Shown one piece after another: positions 15,131 to 21,657 of a stretch of 21,657 bases of DNA. Made by a program: the position numbers and the translations under genes. The notes beneath the pieces are model-generated. The model did no database searches. It was given only the letters and a program-made list of their open reading frames with translations, and was not told the DNA's origin. Every line of letters starts with the position of its first letter. Positions within the stretch are counted from its first letter, which is position 1. The stretch is taken from contig DASUGM010000080.1 of the NCBI GenBank assembly GCA_036274055.1, forward strand, positions 1-21,657. Direction: 5' to 3'. The DNA is from DASUGM01 sp036274055 (GTDB lineage: Bacteria > Acidobacteriota > Vicinamibacteria > Vicinamibacterales > SCN-69-37).

Positions 15131-15544
15131 TCAGCCGAACGTCGCCGCGGCGCGTGTCAATCGGTCGTCGGCACAGGAAAACTGCACGTCGTCTTCGGGG
15201 TTGCGCTTGAGCAGCCATTCGAATGACGCGAGATGAATCGCGTCACACCCACGGACGTCGTGAGCGTCCGTCAGACGGCCGGCAGCGTGCGCCAGCTCAT
15301 CGTTCAAGGCAATGACCACAAATCGCGCCCAGTCGAGATCGAACGCGTCGGCGGCATCCTTGCAGCGCGAGGCCGTCAACACACGTTCGCGACGACGACG
15401 GGCAAAGGTGGCGCGCGTTTCGGCGTAGGCAATCGACGACGTCGCGACCGCGGCGGCGTCCTGGACGAGCCGCCGGATTTCGTCTGATCCAGGCTCATCG
15501 ACGTACAGCTTCACGAGATTGCTCGTATCGAGATAGAGCGTCAT
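15131..15544 (-). CDS. vapC: VapC-type PIN-domain toxin
   Basis: The 137-aa product is a PIN-domain ribonuclease of the VapC class. The four acidic positions expected for metal binding are present: Asp6 in LYLDTSNLVKLY, Glu42 in AYAETRA, Asp101 in GCDAIHLAS, and Asp126 or Asp127 in SCADDRLTRAA. Known VapC toxins cleave specific RNAs, often tRNA or rRNA, and are neutralised by the cognate antitoxin. The start overlaps the antitoxin stop as ATGA, so translation is coupled. All catalytic residues are intact, so the toxin is probably functional. A terminator follows the stop. Confidence 0.9.
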   Translation of the reverse strand: MTLYLDTSNLVKLYVDEPGSDEIRRLVQDAAAVATSSIAYAETRATFARRRRERVLTASRCKDAADAFDLDWARFVVIALNDELAHAAGRLTDAHDVRGCDAIHLASFEWLLKRNPEDDVQFSCADDRLTRAAATFG

Positions 15545-15807
15545 CGCCGATCTTCAAGCACCATCTGGGACGCCAGCCTGCCGCGTGATTTGACCGGCGG
15601 ATTCAAGCCCGACGGCTTGCCGCCACTCCAGGTCACGCGCCCCTCGGCGATCAATCCGCGGATCCATCCCGGAATCGGCGGCCGATCAATCGGCACGATC
15701 GTCGCGATCGGCCGGCCGCGGTCGGTGACCGTCAGGGATCCACCGGATTCGACATGCTTGAGGTACCGGCTCAGCTCGGCCTTCAACGAACGGACACCTA
15801 CGGTCAT
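15541..15807 (-). CDS. Phd/YefM-type antitoxin
   Basis: The 88-aa product has the Phd/YefM N-terminal DNA-binding fold: VGVRSLKAELSRYLKHVESG followed by SLTVTDRGRPIATIVPI. The C-terminal half (GWIRGLIAEGRVTWSGGKP onward) is the presumptive toxin-binding tail. By family knowledge the protein dimerises on its own promoter and blocks the VapC partner encoded immediately downstream. AGGAG lies 6 nt upstream of the ATG, and a consensus -10 box sits about 22 nt upstream with direct repeats over it. Confidence 0.88.
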   Translation of the reverse strand: MTVGVRSLKAELSRYLKHVESGGSLTVTDRGRPIATIVPIDRPPIPGWIRGLIAEGRVTWSGGKPSGLNPPVKSRGRLASQMVLEDRR

Positions 15808-15823
15808 GGCTTCTCCTTATGTA

Positions 15824-15857
15824 GTCACTATTATACCACTATGTGACCACATGTCCG
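15824..15857 (-). promoter_or_regulatory. Promoter and likely autoregulatory operator of the toxin-antitoxin pair
   Basis: On the minus strand a perfect TATAAT -10 box occupies 15835-15830; the best -35 match is CGGACA at 15857-15852 with a 16-bp spacer. Two direct copies of ATAGTG (plus-strand CACTAT at 15826-15831 and 15837-15842) are offset by 11 bp, one helical turn, and overlap the -10. GTCAC/GTGAC arms at 15824-15828 and 15843-15847 frame the same stretch. This is what a Phd-type autorepressor site would look like. Confidence 0.6.
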
Positions 15858-15885
15858 ACAAGCCGACACGGACTACCATGCGCGG

Positions 15886-17514
15886 ATGACATCGCTGCTC
15901 CGTCGTTGTTCCGCCGGCCTTCTCGTCGCTGCAGCGCTCGCGTCGGTCGGACAACTGAGCGCGGGCCAGCAACCGGCGGGGCCGCGTTTTGAGATCTCGT
16001 TTCCGGCCGCTGCGCGCGCCGAGGCGATCACCGGCCGCGTCTACGTCGCCATCTCGCGGACCAACGACCGGTCGCCGATCCAGCAGGCGTCGCCGACCGG
16101 CGCGCCGCTGTTCTCGCGCGCCATCGACCAGCTCGCGCCGGGACAGACCGCCACGATCGATGTCAGCGATTTCGGCCATCCGATTGCCAGCCTGCGCGAC
16201 CTGCCCGCCGGCACATACTGGGTGCAACCCTTCGTCAACGTCTACACGAAGTTCGCGCGCGCCGACGGCCACACCGTCTGGCTCCACATGGACCAGTGGG
16301 AAGGCCAGAACTGGAAGACGTCTCCCGGCAATCTGTTCGGCGATCCGGTGCGGATGACGATCGACCCGGCGTCGAGCGCCGCGATCACGCTGGTGGCTGA
16401 CAAGGTGATCCCGCCGGTCCAGGTGCCGGCCGACACCGCGAACGTCAAGCGCATCAAGATCCAAAGCGAGATCCTGACCAGGTGGTGGGGCCACCCGATC
16501 TTCCTCGGCGCGACCGTGCTGTTGCCGAAGGGCTACGACGAGCATCCGAACGTCAGTTATCCGATCGTCTATTCGGAGGGCCACTTTTCGCTCGGCGCGC
16601 CCGGCGCCTACGGCCGCGATCAGGCGTTCACGAGCTACTGGGACGGGGCGACGGCGCCGCGAATGATCTACGTGACGCTGCAGCATCCGTCGCCGTACTA
16701 CGACGACTCGTACGGCGTGAACTCGGAAAACAACGGGCCCTACGGCGATGCGATCCTGAAGGAACTGCTTCCCGCCGTCGAAACGACGTTCCGGGCGAAG
16801 CGCGATCCATGGGCGCGGCTGCTGACCGGCGGATCGACCGGCGGGTGGATCTCGCTCGCGCATCAGGTGCTCTACCCCGATACCTACGGCGGCGTCTTCT
16901 CGCTCTGTCCTGACGGCGTCGACTTCCGCTATCACCAGATCGTCAACATCTATCAGGACGCCAACGCCTACTGGCTCGAGCGCGACTGGATGAAAGTCGA
17001 GCGGCCGAATCAGCGCCGGCCCGATGGCAACATCCAGTCGATGATGAAGGACGAGAACTGGTACGAGCTCGTCGTCGGCGACAAGTCGCGATCGGGGGGC
17101 CAGTGGGACATCTGGGAAGCGACCTACAGCCCGGTCGGCGCGGACGGTTATCCAAAGCGGCTTTGGGACAAGAAGACCGGCGTCATCGACAAGACCGTAG
17201 CCGAGTCGTGGAGGAAATACGACCTGCGCGAGATTCTGGAGAAGAACTGGACCAGGCTCGGCCCGACGCTGGCGCCGAAACTCAACGTTTATATCGGCGA
17301 CATGGACTCGTACTACCTGAACATGGGTGTCCGCATGCTCGACGAGTTCCTCAAGCAGCGCGCCAAAGATCCGCCGTTCGCGGGCGAGATCGTGTTTCAG
17401 CCCATGGCCCCGCACTGCTGGGGCCCGCGGGGCCCGGAGTTATTCGGCAAGATGGCCGCCCACATCGACAAGCGCGCGCCGGCAGGCGCCGATCTCAGGA
17501 GCTGGAAGTACTGA
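15886..17514 (+). CDS. Exported esterase, enterochelin-esterase/PF00756-like hydrolase
   Basis: The 542-aa product has a signal peptide (LLRRCSAGLLVAAALASVG, cleavage near 25). Residues about 33-180 form an N-terminal beta-rich domain (ITGRVYVAISRTNDRSP and LPAGTYWVQPFVNVYTKF). From about 185 an alpha/beta-hydrolase of the esterase-D/enterochelin-esterase type follows: IFLGATVLLPKGYDE, SYPIVYSEGHFSLG, DAILKELLPAVETTFRAK, and nucleophile elbow LLTGGSTGGWISL with Ser317. Asp472 or Asp474 (YIGDMDSYYLN) and His510 (MAPHCWG) complete a plausible triad. The substrate is unknown. The start ATG lies 78 bp from the divergent antitoxin gene. The stop overlaps the next start as TGATG, so it is coupled to the DUF885 gene. 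Confidence 0.85.
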   Translation: MTSLLRRCSAGLLVAAALASVGQLSAGQQPAGPRFEISFPAAARAEAITGRVYVAISRTNDRSPIQQASPTGAPLFSRAIDQLAPGQTATIDVSDFGHPIASLRDLPAGTYWVQPFVNVYTKFARADGHTVWLHMDQWEGQNWKTSPGNLFGDPVRMTIDPASSAAITLVADKVIPPVQVPADTANVKRIKIQSEILTRWWGHPIFLGATVLLPKGYDEHPNVSYPIVYSEGHFSLGAPGAYGRDQAFTSYWDGATAPRMIYVTLQHPSPYYDDSYGVNSENNGPYGDAILKELLPAVETTFRAKRDPWARLLTGGSTGGWISLAHQVLYPDTYGGVFSLCPDGVDFRYHQIVNIYQDANAYWLERDWMKVERPNQRRPDGNIQSMMKDENWYELVVGDKSRSGGQWDIWEATYSPVGADGYPKRLWDKKTGVIDKTVAESWRKYDLREILEKNWTRLGPTLAPKLNVYIGDMDSYYLNMGVRMLDEFLKQRAKDPPFAGEIVFQPMAPHCWGPRGPELFGKMAAHIDKRAPAGADLRSWKY

Positions 17515-19112
17515 TGATGAATCTTCTCCGCGCTTCTGCGATCCTCTGCGTCTCGGCGGGTCTCGTGGTGACCGCGAAAACACAGACGGCAGGCTACGAC
17601 GACCTCGTGCGGCTCTTCGGTGAGTTCCAGACCTTCGAGAAGCCGGCGCTGAAAAACGGCGCGCCCGACTACTCGCCCGCCGCGGTGACGGAACGGACGC
17701 AGCTGCTCAAGGCGATGCAGACCCGGCTCGCGGCCCTCAACCCGGCGTCGTGGCCGATCGATCAACGGATCGACCACGCGCTGGTCAAGGCACAGCTCGA
17801 CGGCATGGACTTCGATCTGCGCGTGCTGAAGCCGTTCGCGCGCGACCCGGCGTACTACCAATCGATCTGGACGGAGCAGAGCGACACGCCGGCCCACGAG
17901 GGGCCGACGCATCACGCCATCATCGACCTGTGGACGTACGCCTTCCCGCTGTCCCCCGCCGATCAAACCAAGCTGGCCGGCCAACTGGCGACGATTCCGC
18001 CGCTGCTCGCGCAGGCGCGCGTCAATCTCGTCGGCAACGCCCGGGATCTCTGGGTCACCGGCACCGAGACGATGCAGGGACAGGTCGCGGATCTCGACGC
18101 CTTCGCACAAGCGGCGGTCAACGCCAGCCCCGCGCTCAAGGACGCGACGCAGAAGGCTAAAACCGCGACCGAGGAGTTCGTCGCCTGGCTGCGAAAAATG
18201 GCGCCGACCAAGACCGGCCCGTCGGGCATCGGCAAAGCGGCCTACACGGCGATGCTGAAGAACGTGCATCTCGTGCCGATGACGTGGGACGACGAGGTCG
18301 CGCTGCTGAAACGTGAACTGGCGCGCGCGCACGCGTCGCTGAAGCTCGAAGAGCAACGCAACCGCGGGCTGCCGCCGCTCACCGCGGTCGCGAACGATCA
18401 GGAGTATCAGCAGCGCGCCGGCGCCGCAATCACCAAGTACATCGCCTGGCTCGGGAAGAACGAGATCCTGACCGTGCAGCCGTATCTCGACGGCGCGATG
18501 CGCGCCCACATCGGCGGCTTCGTGCCGCTCGAGCGCCGCGCGTTTTTCTCGATCGCGAACCACTACGAGCCGATGGCGCTGTTCGCGCACTTCTATCACT
18601 GGTTCGATCACGCGTGGATGAAGAACCTGCCGGTCGCCAGCCCGATCCGCCGCGGCGCAACGAGGTTCAATGTCTGGGACAACCGCTCCGAAGGCATGGC
18701 GACGGCGATGGAGGAGATCATCCTGCACGCCGGCTACTACGACGACAACCCGCGGGCGCGGGAAATCGTCTGGATCATGCTGGCGCAGCGCTGCGCCCGC
18801 GGCCTGGCGTCGCTCTACGCGCAGGCCAATGAGTTCGACATCGCGCAAGCCAAGGCATTCCAGGTCGAGTGGACACCGCGCCAGTGGATGCGGCCCGATC
18901 TCGACCTGCTGAACTTCGAGCAGCAGCTCTACCTGCGACAGCCGGGCTACGGAAGCAGCTATGTGACCGGCAAGTATTTGATCGACGAGCTGATCAAGGA
19001 TCGCGCGCACCAGGTCGGCGACGCGTTCACGCTGAAACGGTTCTTCGACGAGTTCAACGGCGCCGGGGTGATCCCGGTGTCGCTGATTCGCTGGCAGTTG
19101 ACGGGAAAATAG
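17514..19112 (+). CDS. Exported DUF885-family protein
   Basis: The 532-aa product starts at ATG 17514 (TGATG overlap with the esterase; AGGAG about 11 nt upstream). A signal peptide (MMNLLRASAILCVSAGLVVTAKT) precedes a mostly helical DUF885 region. The conserved EG-containing segment RSEGMATAMEEIILHAGYYDD (391-411) is followed by a long helix of the type ARGLASLYAQANEFDIAQA. DUF885 proteins resemble zinc peptidases, but the activity of most members is unproved. Here the expected HExxH-type site is not obvious: His362, His366 (YHWFDHAW) and the EG/EE residues are candidates. The signal peptide is encoded by a low-complexity CTC(C/T)GCG-rich stretch. The stop TAG overlaps the start of a long inverted repeat. 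Confidence 0.78.
   Translation: MMNLLRASAILCVSAGLVVTAKTQTAGYDDLVRLFGEFQTFEKPALKNGAPDYSPAAVTERTQLLKAMQTRLAALNPASWPIDQRIDHALVKAQLDGMDFDLRVLKPFARDPAYYQSIWTEQSDTPAHEGPTHHAIIDLWTYAFPLSPADQTKLAGQLATIPPLLAQARVNLVGNARDLWVTGTETMQGQVADLDAFAQAAVNASPALKDATQKAKTATEEFVAWLRKMAPTKTGPSGIGKAAYTAMLKNVHLVPMTWDDEVALLKRELARAHASLKLEEQRNRGLPPLTAVANDQEYQQRAGAAITKYIAWLGKNEILTVQPYLDGAMRAHIGGFVPLERRAFFSIANHYEPMALFAHFYHWFDHAWMKNLPVASPIRRGATRFNVWDNRSEGMATAMEEIILHAGYYDDNPRAREIVWIMLAQRCARGLASLYAQANEFDIAQAKAFQVEWTPRQWMRPDLDLLNFEQQLYLRQPGYGSSYVTGKYLIDELIKDRAHQVGDAFTLKRFFDEFNGAGVIPVSLIRWQLTGK
17523..17560. repeat. CTC(C/T)GCG-type quasi-repeats inside a signal-peptide coding region
   Basis: Four successive 9-mer-like units (TTCTCCGCG, CTTCTGCGA, TCCTCTGCG, TCTCGGCGG) lie in the first codons of the DUF885 gene. 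The same type of sequence, in the opposite orientation, occurs between genes at 7704-7733. Confidence 0.4.
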
Positions 19113-19196
19113 GGGTCGGATCTTGAATTGCCACATTTGTGACAAAGGGGAGGACTGAGTGGCTGTCACAAATGCTGCAATTCAAGATCCGACCCC
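19112..19196. repeat. Long inverted repeat carrying the RBS, start and first codons of the NmrA-like gene
   Basis: Arms 19112-19144 and 19164-19196 pair at 31 of 33 positions; only 19132/19176 and 19133/19175 differ. The outer ends are GGGGTCGGATCTTGAATTGC and its exact complement. The 19-nt loop (19145-19163) holds GGGGAGG and the GTG start at 19159. The left arm includes the last base of the DUF885 stop codon. GGGGTCGGATCTTGAATT-type ends resemble REP/MITE-like palindromes seen in other genomes, which is recollection, not a search. Confidence 0.92.
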
Positions 19197-20082
19197 ATCG
19201 CGCGTTCTCGTGGTCGGCGCCACCGGACAGCTCGGCGGCGCCATCGCCCGCAAACTGACCGCGGCCGGCATTCCCGTCCGCGCCCTGGCGCGCTCGCGGG
19301 ACAAGCTGCAGGCGCTGGCTGGCCCCGGCGTCGAGCTGTCGGCCACCGATCTCAACAACGTCGCGGCGATCAATGAGGCGTGCCGCGGGGTGACGCAGAT
19401 TGTCGCCACCGCCAACAACAACATGGGCACGGGCGCGCAGAGCCCGACCAAGATCGATCTGCCGGCCTACCAGAACCTCTGCGCCGCGGCGCGCAACGCC
19501 GGCGTCAAGCGGCTGATCTTCGTCTCGACGCGCGGCGCCGACCTCGACGCGCCCGTCGATCTGTTCCGGATCAAGTGGTACATCGAGAACGCGATCAAGC
19601 GCAGCGGCGTCCCGCATGTGATCGTGCGTTCCACGGCGTTCATGGATATCTGGATCGATCAGCTGATCGCCAACGACATCCGCAGGAAGGGCGCGGCGAT
19701 GATCTTCGGCGACGGCAGCGGTGTCGCGAACTACATCGCCGTCGACGACCTCGCCGAAATGATGGTCAGGATCGTCCAGCGCGAGGACGTCGTCAACGAG
19801 ACCATCGAGGTCGGCGGCCCGACCAACATCGCGTTCAAGGACCTGGCCACGCAGGTCGAACGCCGGCTCGGCTCCTCGGGCAAGCGCAGGCACGTGCCGC
19901 TGTTCGCGCTGAAGTTCCTGCCGCCGATCGTCAAGCCGTTCAACGAGGTCGCGGCGCGGATGATGACGCTCGGCTATCAGGCGACGCTGTCAAACCCGTT
20001 CCCGGGCTGGAAAGCGGCTGCCGATCGGTTCGGGGTCTCGCCGCGAACGACGGACGCTTACGTCGAGCAGATCAAGAAGTAG
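19159..20082 (+). CDS. NmrA-like NAD(P)-binding protein (atypical SDR)
   Basis: The 307-aa product has an N-terminal Rossmann fold with the glycine motif VLVVGATGQLGGAIARKL (16-33), then AAGIPVRALARSRDKLQAL and ELSATDLNN. It continues as an NmrA/YesF-like atypical short-chain dehydrogenase: VKRLIFVSTRGAD, a membrane-free central region with the YxxxK-type segment shifted (RIKWYIENAIKRSGVPHVIV), GVANYIAVDDLAEMMV and ETIEVGGPTNIAFKDLA. Such proteins are redox sensors or reductases, often acting on NAD(P) or quinones; function here is unassigned. The start GTG 19159 and residues 2-13 (AVTNAAIQDPTP) are encoded by a long inverted repeat. It follows the DUF885 gene by 46 bp and may be cotranscribed. 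Confidence 0.85.
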   Translation: MAVTNAAIQDPTPSRVLVVGATGQLGGAIARKLTAAGIPVRALARSRDKLQALAGPGVELSATDLNNVAAINEACRGVTQIVATANNNMGTGAQSPTKIDLPAYQNLCAAARNAGVKRLIFVSTRGADLDAPVDLFRIKWYIENAIKRSGVPHVIVRSTAFMDIWIDQLIANDIRRKGAAMIFGDGSGVANYIAVDDLAEMMVRIVQREDVVNETIEVGGPTNIAFKDLATQVERRLGSSGKRRHVPLFALKFLPPIVKPFNEVAARMMTLGYQATLSNPFPGWKAAADRFGVSPRTTDAYVEQIKK

Positions 20083-20100
20083 TCGCGGCCGGCCAAGAGC

Positions 20101-20160
20101 TGATCCACATCCGATCAGGGAGAAGAATGAGACCTTCTCCCTTTCTCTGTCTTCTCCCTG
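20101..20160. terminator. Candidate bidirectional terminator at convergent junction
   Basis: AGGGAGAAG (20117-20125) can pair with CTTCTCCCT (20134-20142) across an 8-nt loop. A further CTTCTCCCTG at 20151-20160 gives an alternative 10-bp stem with CAGGGAGAAG, and TGATC/GATCA (20101-20105, 20113-20117) adds a small upstream hairpin. The region lies between the stops of two convergent genes (20082 and 20207). The pyrimidine tract after the first stem is interrupted, so terminator activity is only plausible. Confidence 0.4.
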
Positions 20161-20206
20161 TGGAGTCGCTCGTGACAGAGGCTTGTCCCTCACCCCGCAC
20201 GGGCGC

Positions 20207-21283
20207 CTATTTCCCCGGCGCGCCGAGCACCGCCGCCGGCGCTTTGCCCTGCGCATCGACGATCCGCTGCGCGAGGTAGTTGACGACGGTCGCGTCGTTG
20301 CGCGCGGCGGTGAGATAGGCGGTACGCAGGAGCTGCTCGCGGCGCGTCCGCAGCGTGTTGGTGATCGAGTCCCGCACCTGCGGCGTGTTCAACTCGCGCT
20401 GGCCGGCCGGCTCGCGCGCGACCAGCAGGACCAGCGTGTGATTGCCCTGCGCGCTGACCACCGACATCCGTCCCGGCTCGGTCTTGAGCACGGCGTTGCG
20501 CAGCGGCGGCGGCACCTGCGCCAGCTGCGACTGCGTGACGAAGCCGAGATCGCCGCCGTTCGGCGCGCTCTGCGGATCCTCCGAGTAGTCACGCGCCATC
20601 TCGCTGAACCGCTCGCCGGCCTTCAGCTTTTCGATGATCGCCTGCATCTTCCGATCCGACAGCGCCGGCGAGGTCGCGTCGTCGCCGAGCCGGTTGTTGA
20701 GGCCGGCGTCACGGACCGGCGTGATCACGATCTGGGCGATGTGGTACGCGGTCTCGTTGAGATTGAATTGCGCGCGGTTGGCGTTGTAGAAATCGGCGAT
20801 CTCCTGGTCGGTCACCTTGATCTTCTCGGTGACCTCGCGCTCGACGACTTTCTGCGCCATCAGTTCGCGGCGCAAGCCGTCCTTCATGTCGGCCATGCTG
20901 AGACCACGCGCGCTCATTTCCTTCTGAAACTCATCCTCGGAGAGGTTGCGCTTGCGCTCGGCGAATGCGGTGTCGACCTCGGCGTCAGTGACGTCGATTT
21001 TCATCGCTTGCGCGCGTCCGACCAACAGATCCTGGACGATCAGCTCGTTCAGCAGGCTCAACTTTGCGGTCAGCACCTCGTCCTCGGACGGGTTCTGATT
21101 GCCGGCGGAGATCCGTTTGTAGGCCTTCTCGACGTCGTCTTTTTTGATCTGACGGCCGTTGACGACCGCCCAGACATCGGCGGGGGCCGACGCGGCGGCC
21201 GCCGGCGCGGCGTTGTTTTGACCGCCACATGCGGCGGCGAGGAGCAGAGCGGCCCCGGTCAGGGCGAATCGCGACTTGAGCAT
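20207..21283 (-). CDS. SurA/parvulin-type peptidyl-prolyl isomerase lipoprotein
   Basis: The 358-aa product begins with a lipoprotein-type signal (MLKSRFALTGAALLLAAACGG, Cys19 as the probable lipid site). A SurA-like helical N-terminal region follows: VWAVVNGRQIKKDDVEKAY, then LLNELIVQDLLVGRA and VTDAEVDTAFAERK. The parvulin rotamase domain covers about 185-290: YHIAQIVITPVRDAG, KLKAGERFSEMARDYSEDPQ, NGGDLGFVTQSQLAQVP and EPGRMSVVSAQGNHTLVLLV. Such proteins fold or chaperone exported proteins at the membrane. The layout also resembles EpsD-family isomerases linked to exopolysaccharide export, but no eps genes are visible here. It starts 15 bp after the stop of the upstream haem-motif gene, so they may be one transcript. 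Confidence 0.88.
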   Translation of the reverse strand: MLKSRFALTGAALLLAAACGGQNNAAPAAAASAPADVWAVVNGRQIKKDDVEKAYKRISAGNQNPSEDEVLTAKLSLLNELIVQDLLVGRAQAMKIDVTDAEVDTAFAERKRNLSEDEFQKEMSARGLSMADMKDGLRRELMAQKVVEREVTEKIKVTDQEIADFYNANRAQFNLNETAYHIAQIVITPVRDAGLNNRLGDDATSPALSDRKMQAIIEKLKAGERFSEMARDYSEDPQSAPNGGDLGFVTQSQLAQVPPPLRNAVLKTEPGRMSVVSAQGNHTLVLLVAREPAGQRELNTPQVRDSITNTLRTRREQLLRTAYLTAARNDATVVNYLAQRIVDAQGKAPAAVLGAPGK

Positions 21284-21298
21284 TCAAAGAGTCTATCG

Positions 21299-21657
21299 TC
21301 AGTCATGCGAAATCCGGCGCAGACGGTAGGTGAAGGCGCCGAGCAGGTCGCCGGTCTTTCGACTTCCGTGGCATTTCAGGCAGCTTTCCTTGGCCCGCAG
21401 CGCGGCGACCACCGCCAGCGCGCCATCGCTGCCATCATCGGCGGTGCTGACCAGCTGATTGCCGGCGCGAAGCGCGGCGAGCGCGTCAGCGCGCGCCGGT
21501 CGAACGCGGTTTTCAAGGACGCATCGTGCGAAACCGGCACGTAGGCAGCCGGCGCATCGGTCTGCAGATGGCCGACGAGTTCGACGGCCTCGATCGCAAA
21601 GCGGTGGCGGCCGCTGTCGAGCGTGCCGCTGCGGTCGAGCATCGGCGGGCGGAGCAT
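21299..21657 (-). pseudogene. CXXCH haem-motif protein, frameshifted and partial at the window edge
   Basis: The coding sense is split over two frames. From the right edge (21657), one frame reads RHRFAIEAVELVGHL, then TDAPAAYVPVSHDASLKTAFDRRAL. It then becomes implausible, while the next frame continues sensibly from about 21487 as DALAALRAGNQLVSTADDGS, then AALRAKESCLKCHGSRKTGD and LLGAFTYRLRRISHD, stopping at 21299. The join needs one missing base near CTGAC at 21485-21490. CLKCH is a c-type haem attachment motif. The 5' end lies outside the window; MLRPPM at the edge is probably internal. It could be a real pseudogene or an assembly or sequencing error. Confidence 0.7.

Noticed and set aside
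15817..17415. Long minus-strand open frame (532 codons) opposite the esterase gene
   Set aside because: It is antisense to a well-supported esterase and has the Arg/Asp/Val-rich composition typical of shadow frames in G+C-rich DNA; no domain is visible.
17103..17513. In-frame N-terminal extension of the DUF885 protein
   Set aside because: It overlaps the esterase gene in another frame; the signal peptide begins at ATG 17514 with TGATG coupling.
17397..19169. Long minus-strand open frame (590 codons) opposite the DUF885 gene
   Set aside because: It is antisense to a gene with a signal peptide and family motifs; Arg-rich, without recognisable motifs, and it runs through the inverted repeat.
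20183..21544. Plus-strand open frame (453 codons) opposite the prolyl isomerase
   Set aside because: The minus strand carries clear SurA and parvulin motifs; the plus-strand frame is a compositional shadow.

Overview
The window is G+C-rich bacterial chromosome, coding-dense, with short intergenic gaps. The gene mix points to Acidobacteriota, probably a soil member of the Vicinamibacteria. It includes exported glycoside hydrolases, a helix-turn-helix protein tethered to an extracytoplasmic TolB-like propeller, a DUF885 protein, a DUF1569 DinB-like protein and a Ser/Thr kinase. This assignment is an inference from gene content; there is no rRNA or marker gene here. I see no tRNA, CRISPR array, prophage or transposase gene.

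Layout from left to right. The end of a small CxxC membrane protein (1-423) precedes an exported GH29 alpha-L-fucosidase (449-1792, +), which converges on an exported GH35 beta-galactosidase (1889-3718, -). A multi-pass membrane protein (3846-4514), a PLP-dependent group II decarboxylase (4668-6167), an exported SnoaL-like protein (6206-6667) and a DUF1569 protein (6796-7239) follow on +. A bactofilin (7312-7680, -) and a CAP-domain lipoprotein (7829-8344, -) come next. The HTH-TM-propeller protein (8484-10493, -) diverges from an exported type-B carboxylesterase (10646-12280, +).

A minus-strand operon (15055 down to 12301) encodes a small exported protein, a Ser/Thr protein kinase with a C-terminal BRCT-like domain, and an exported protein with a methyltransferase-like motif; the last two genes overlap by 4 bp. 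Upstream of it, and separated from it by an intrinsic terminator, is a Phd/VapC-type toxin-antitoxin pair (15807-15131, -) with a clear promoter. A plus-strand set follows: an exported esterase (15886-17514), an exported DUF885 protein (17514-19112, TGATG overlap) and an NmrA-like NAD(P)-binding protein (19159-20082). The window ends with a SurA/parvulin-type prolyl isomerase lipoprotein (20207-21283, -) and the frameshifted 3' part of a CXXCH haem-motif protein (21299-21657, -).

The most unusual material lies between genes. Three long near-perfect inverted repeats (3702-3778, 6669-6779, 19112-19196) sit exactly at gene boundaries. Two of them carry the start codon of the neighbouring gene, and one supplies the RBS, start codon and first dozen codons of the NmrA-like protein. 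Short tandem octamer and heptamer arrays occupy both convergent junctions at 1783-1868 and 7274-7310. The kinase-BRCT operon is the best candidate for an uncharacterised functional module.
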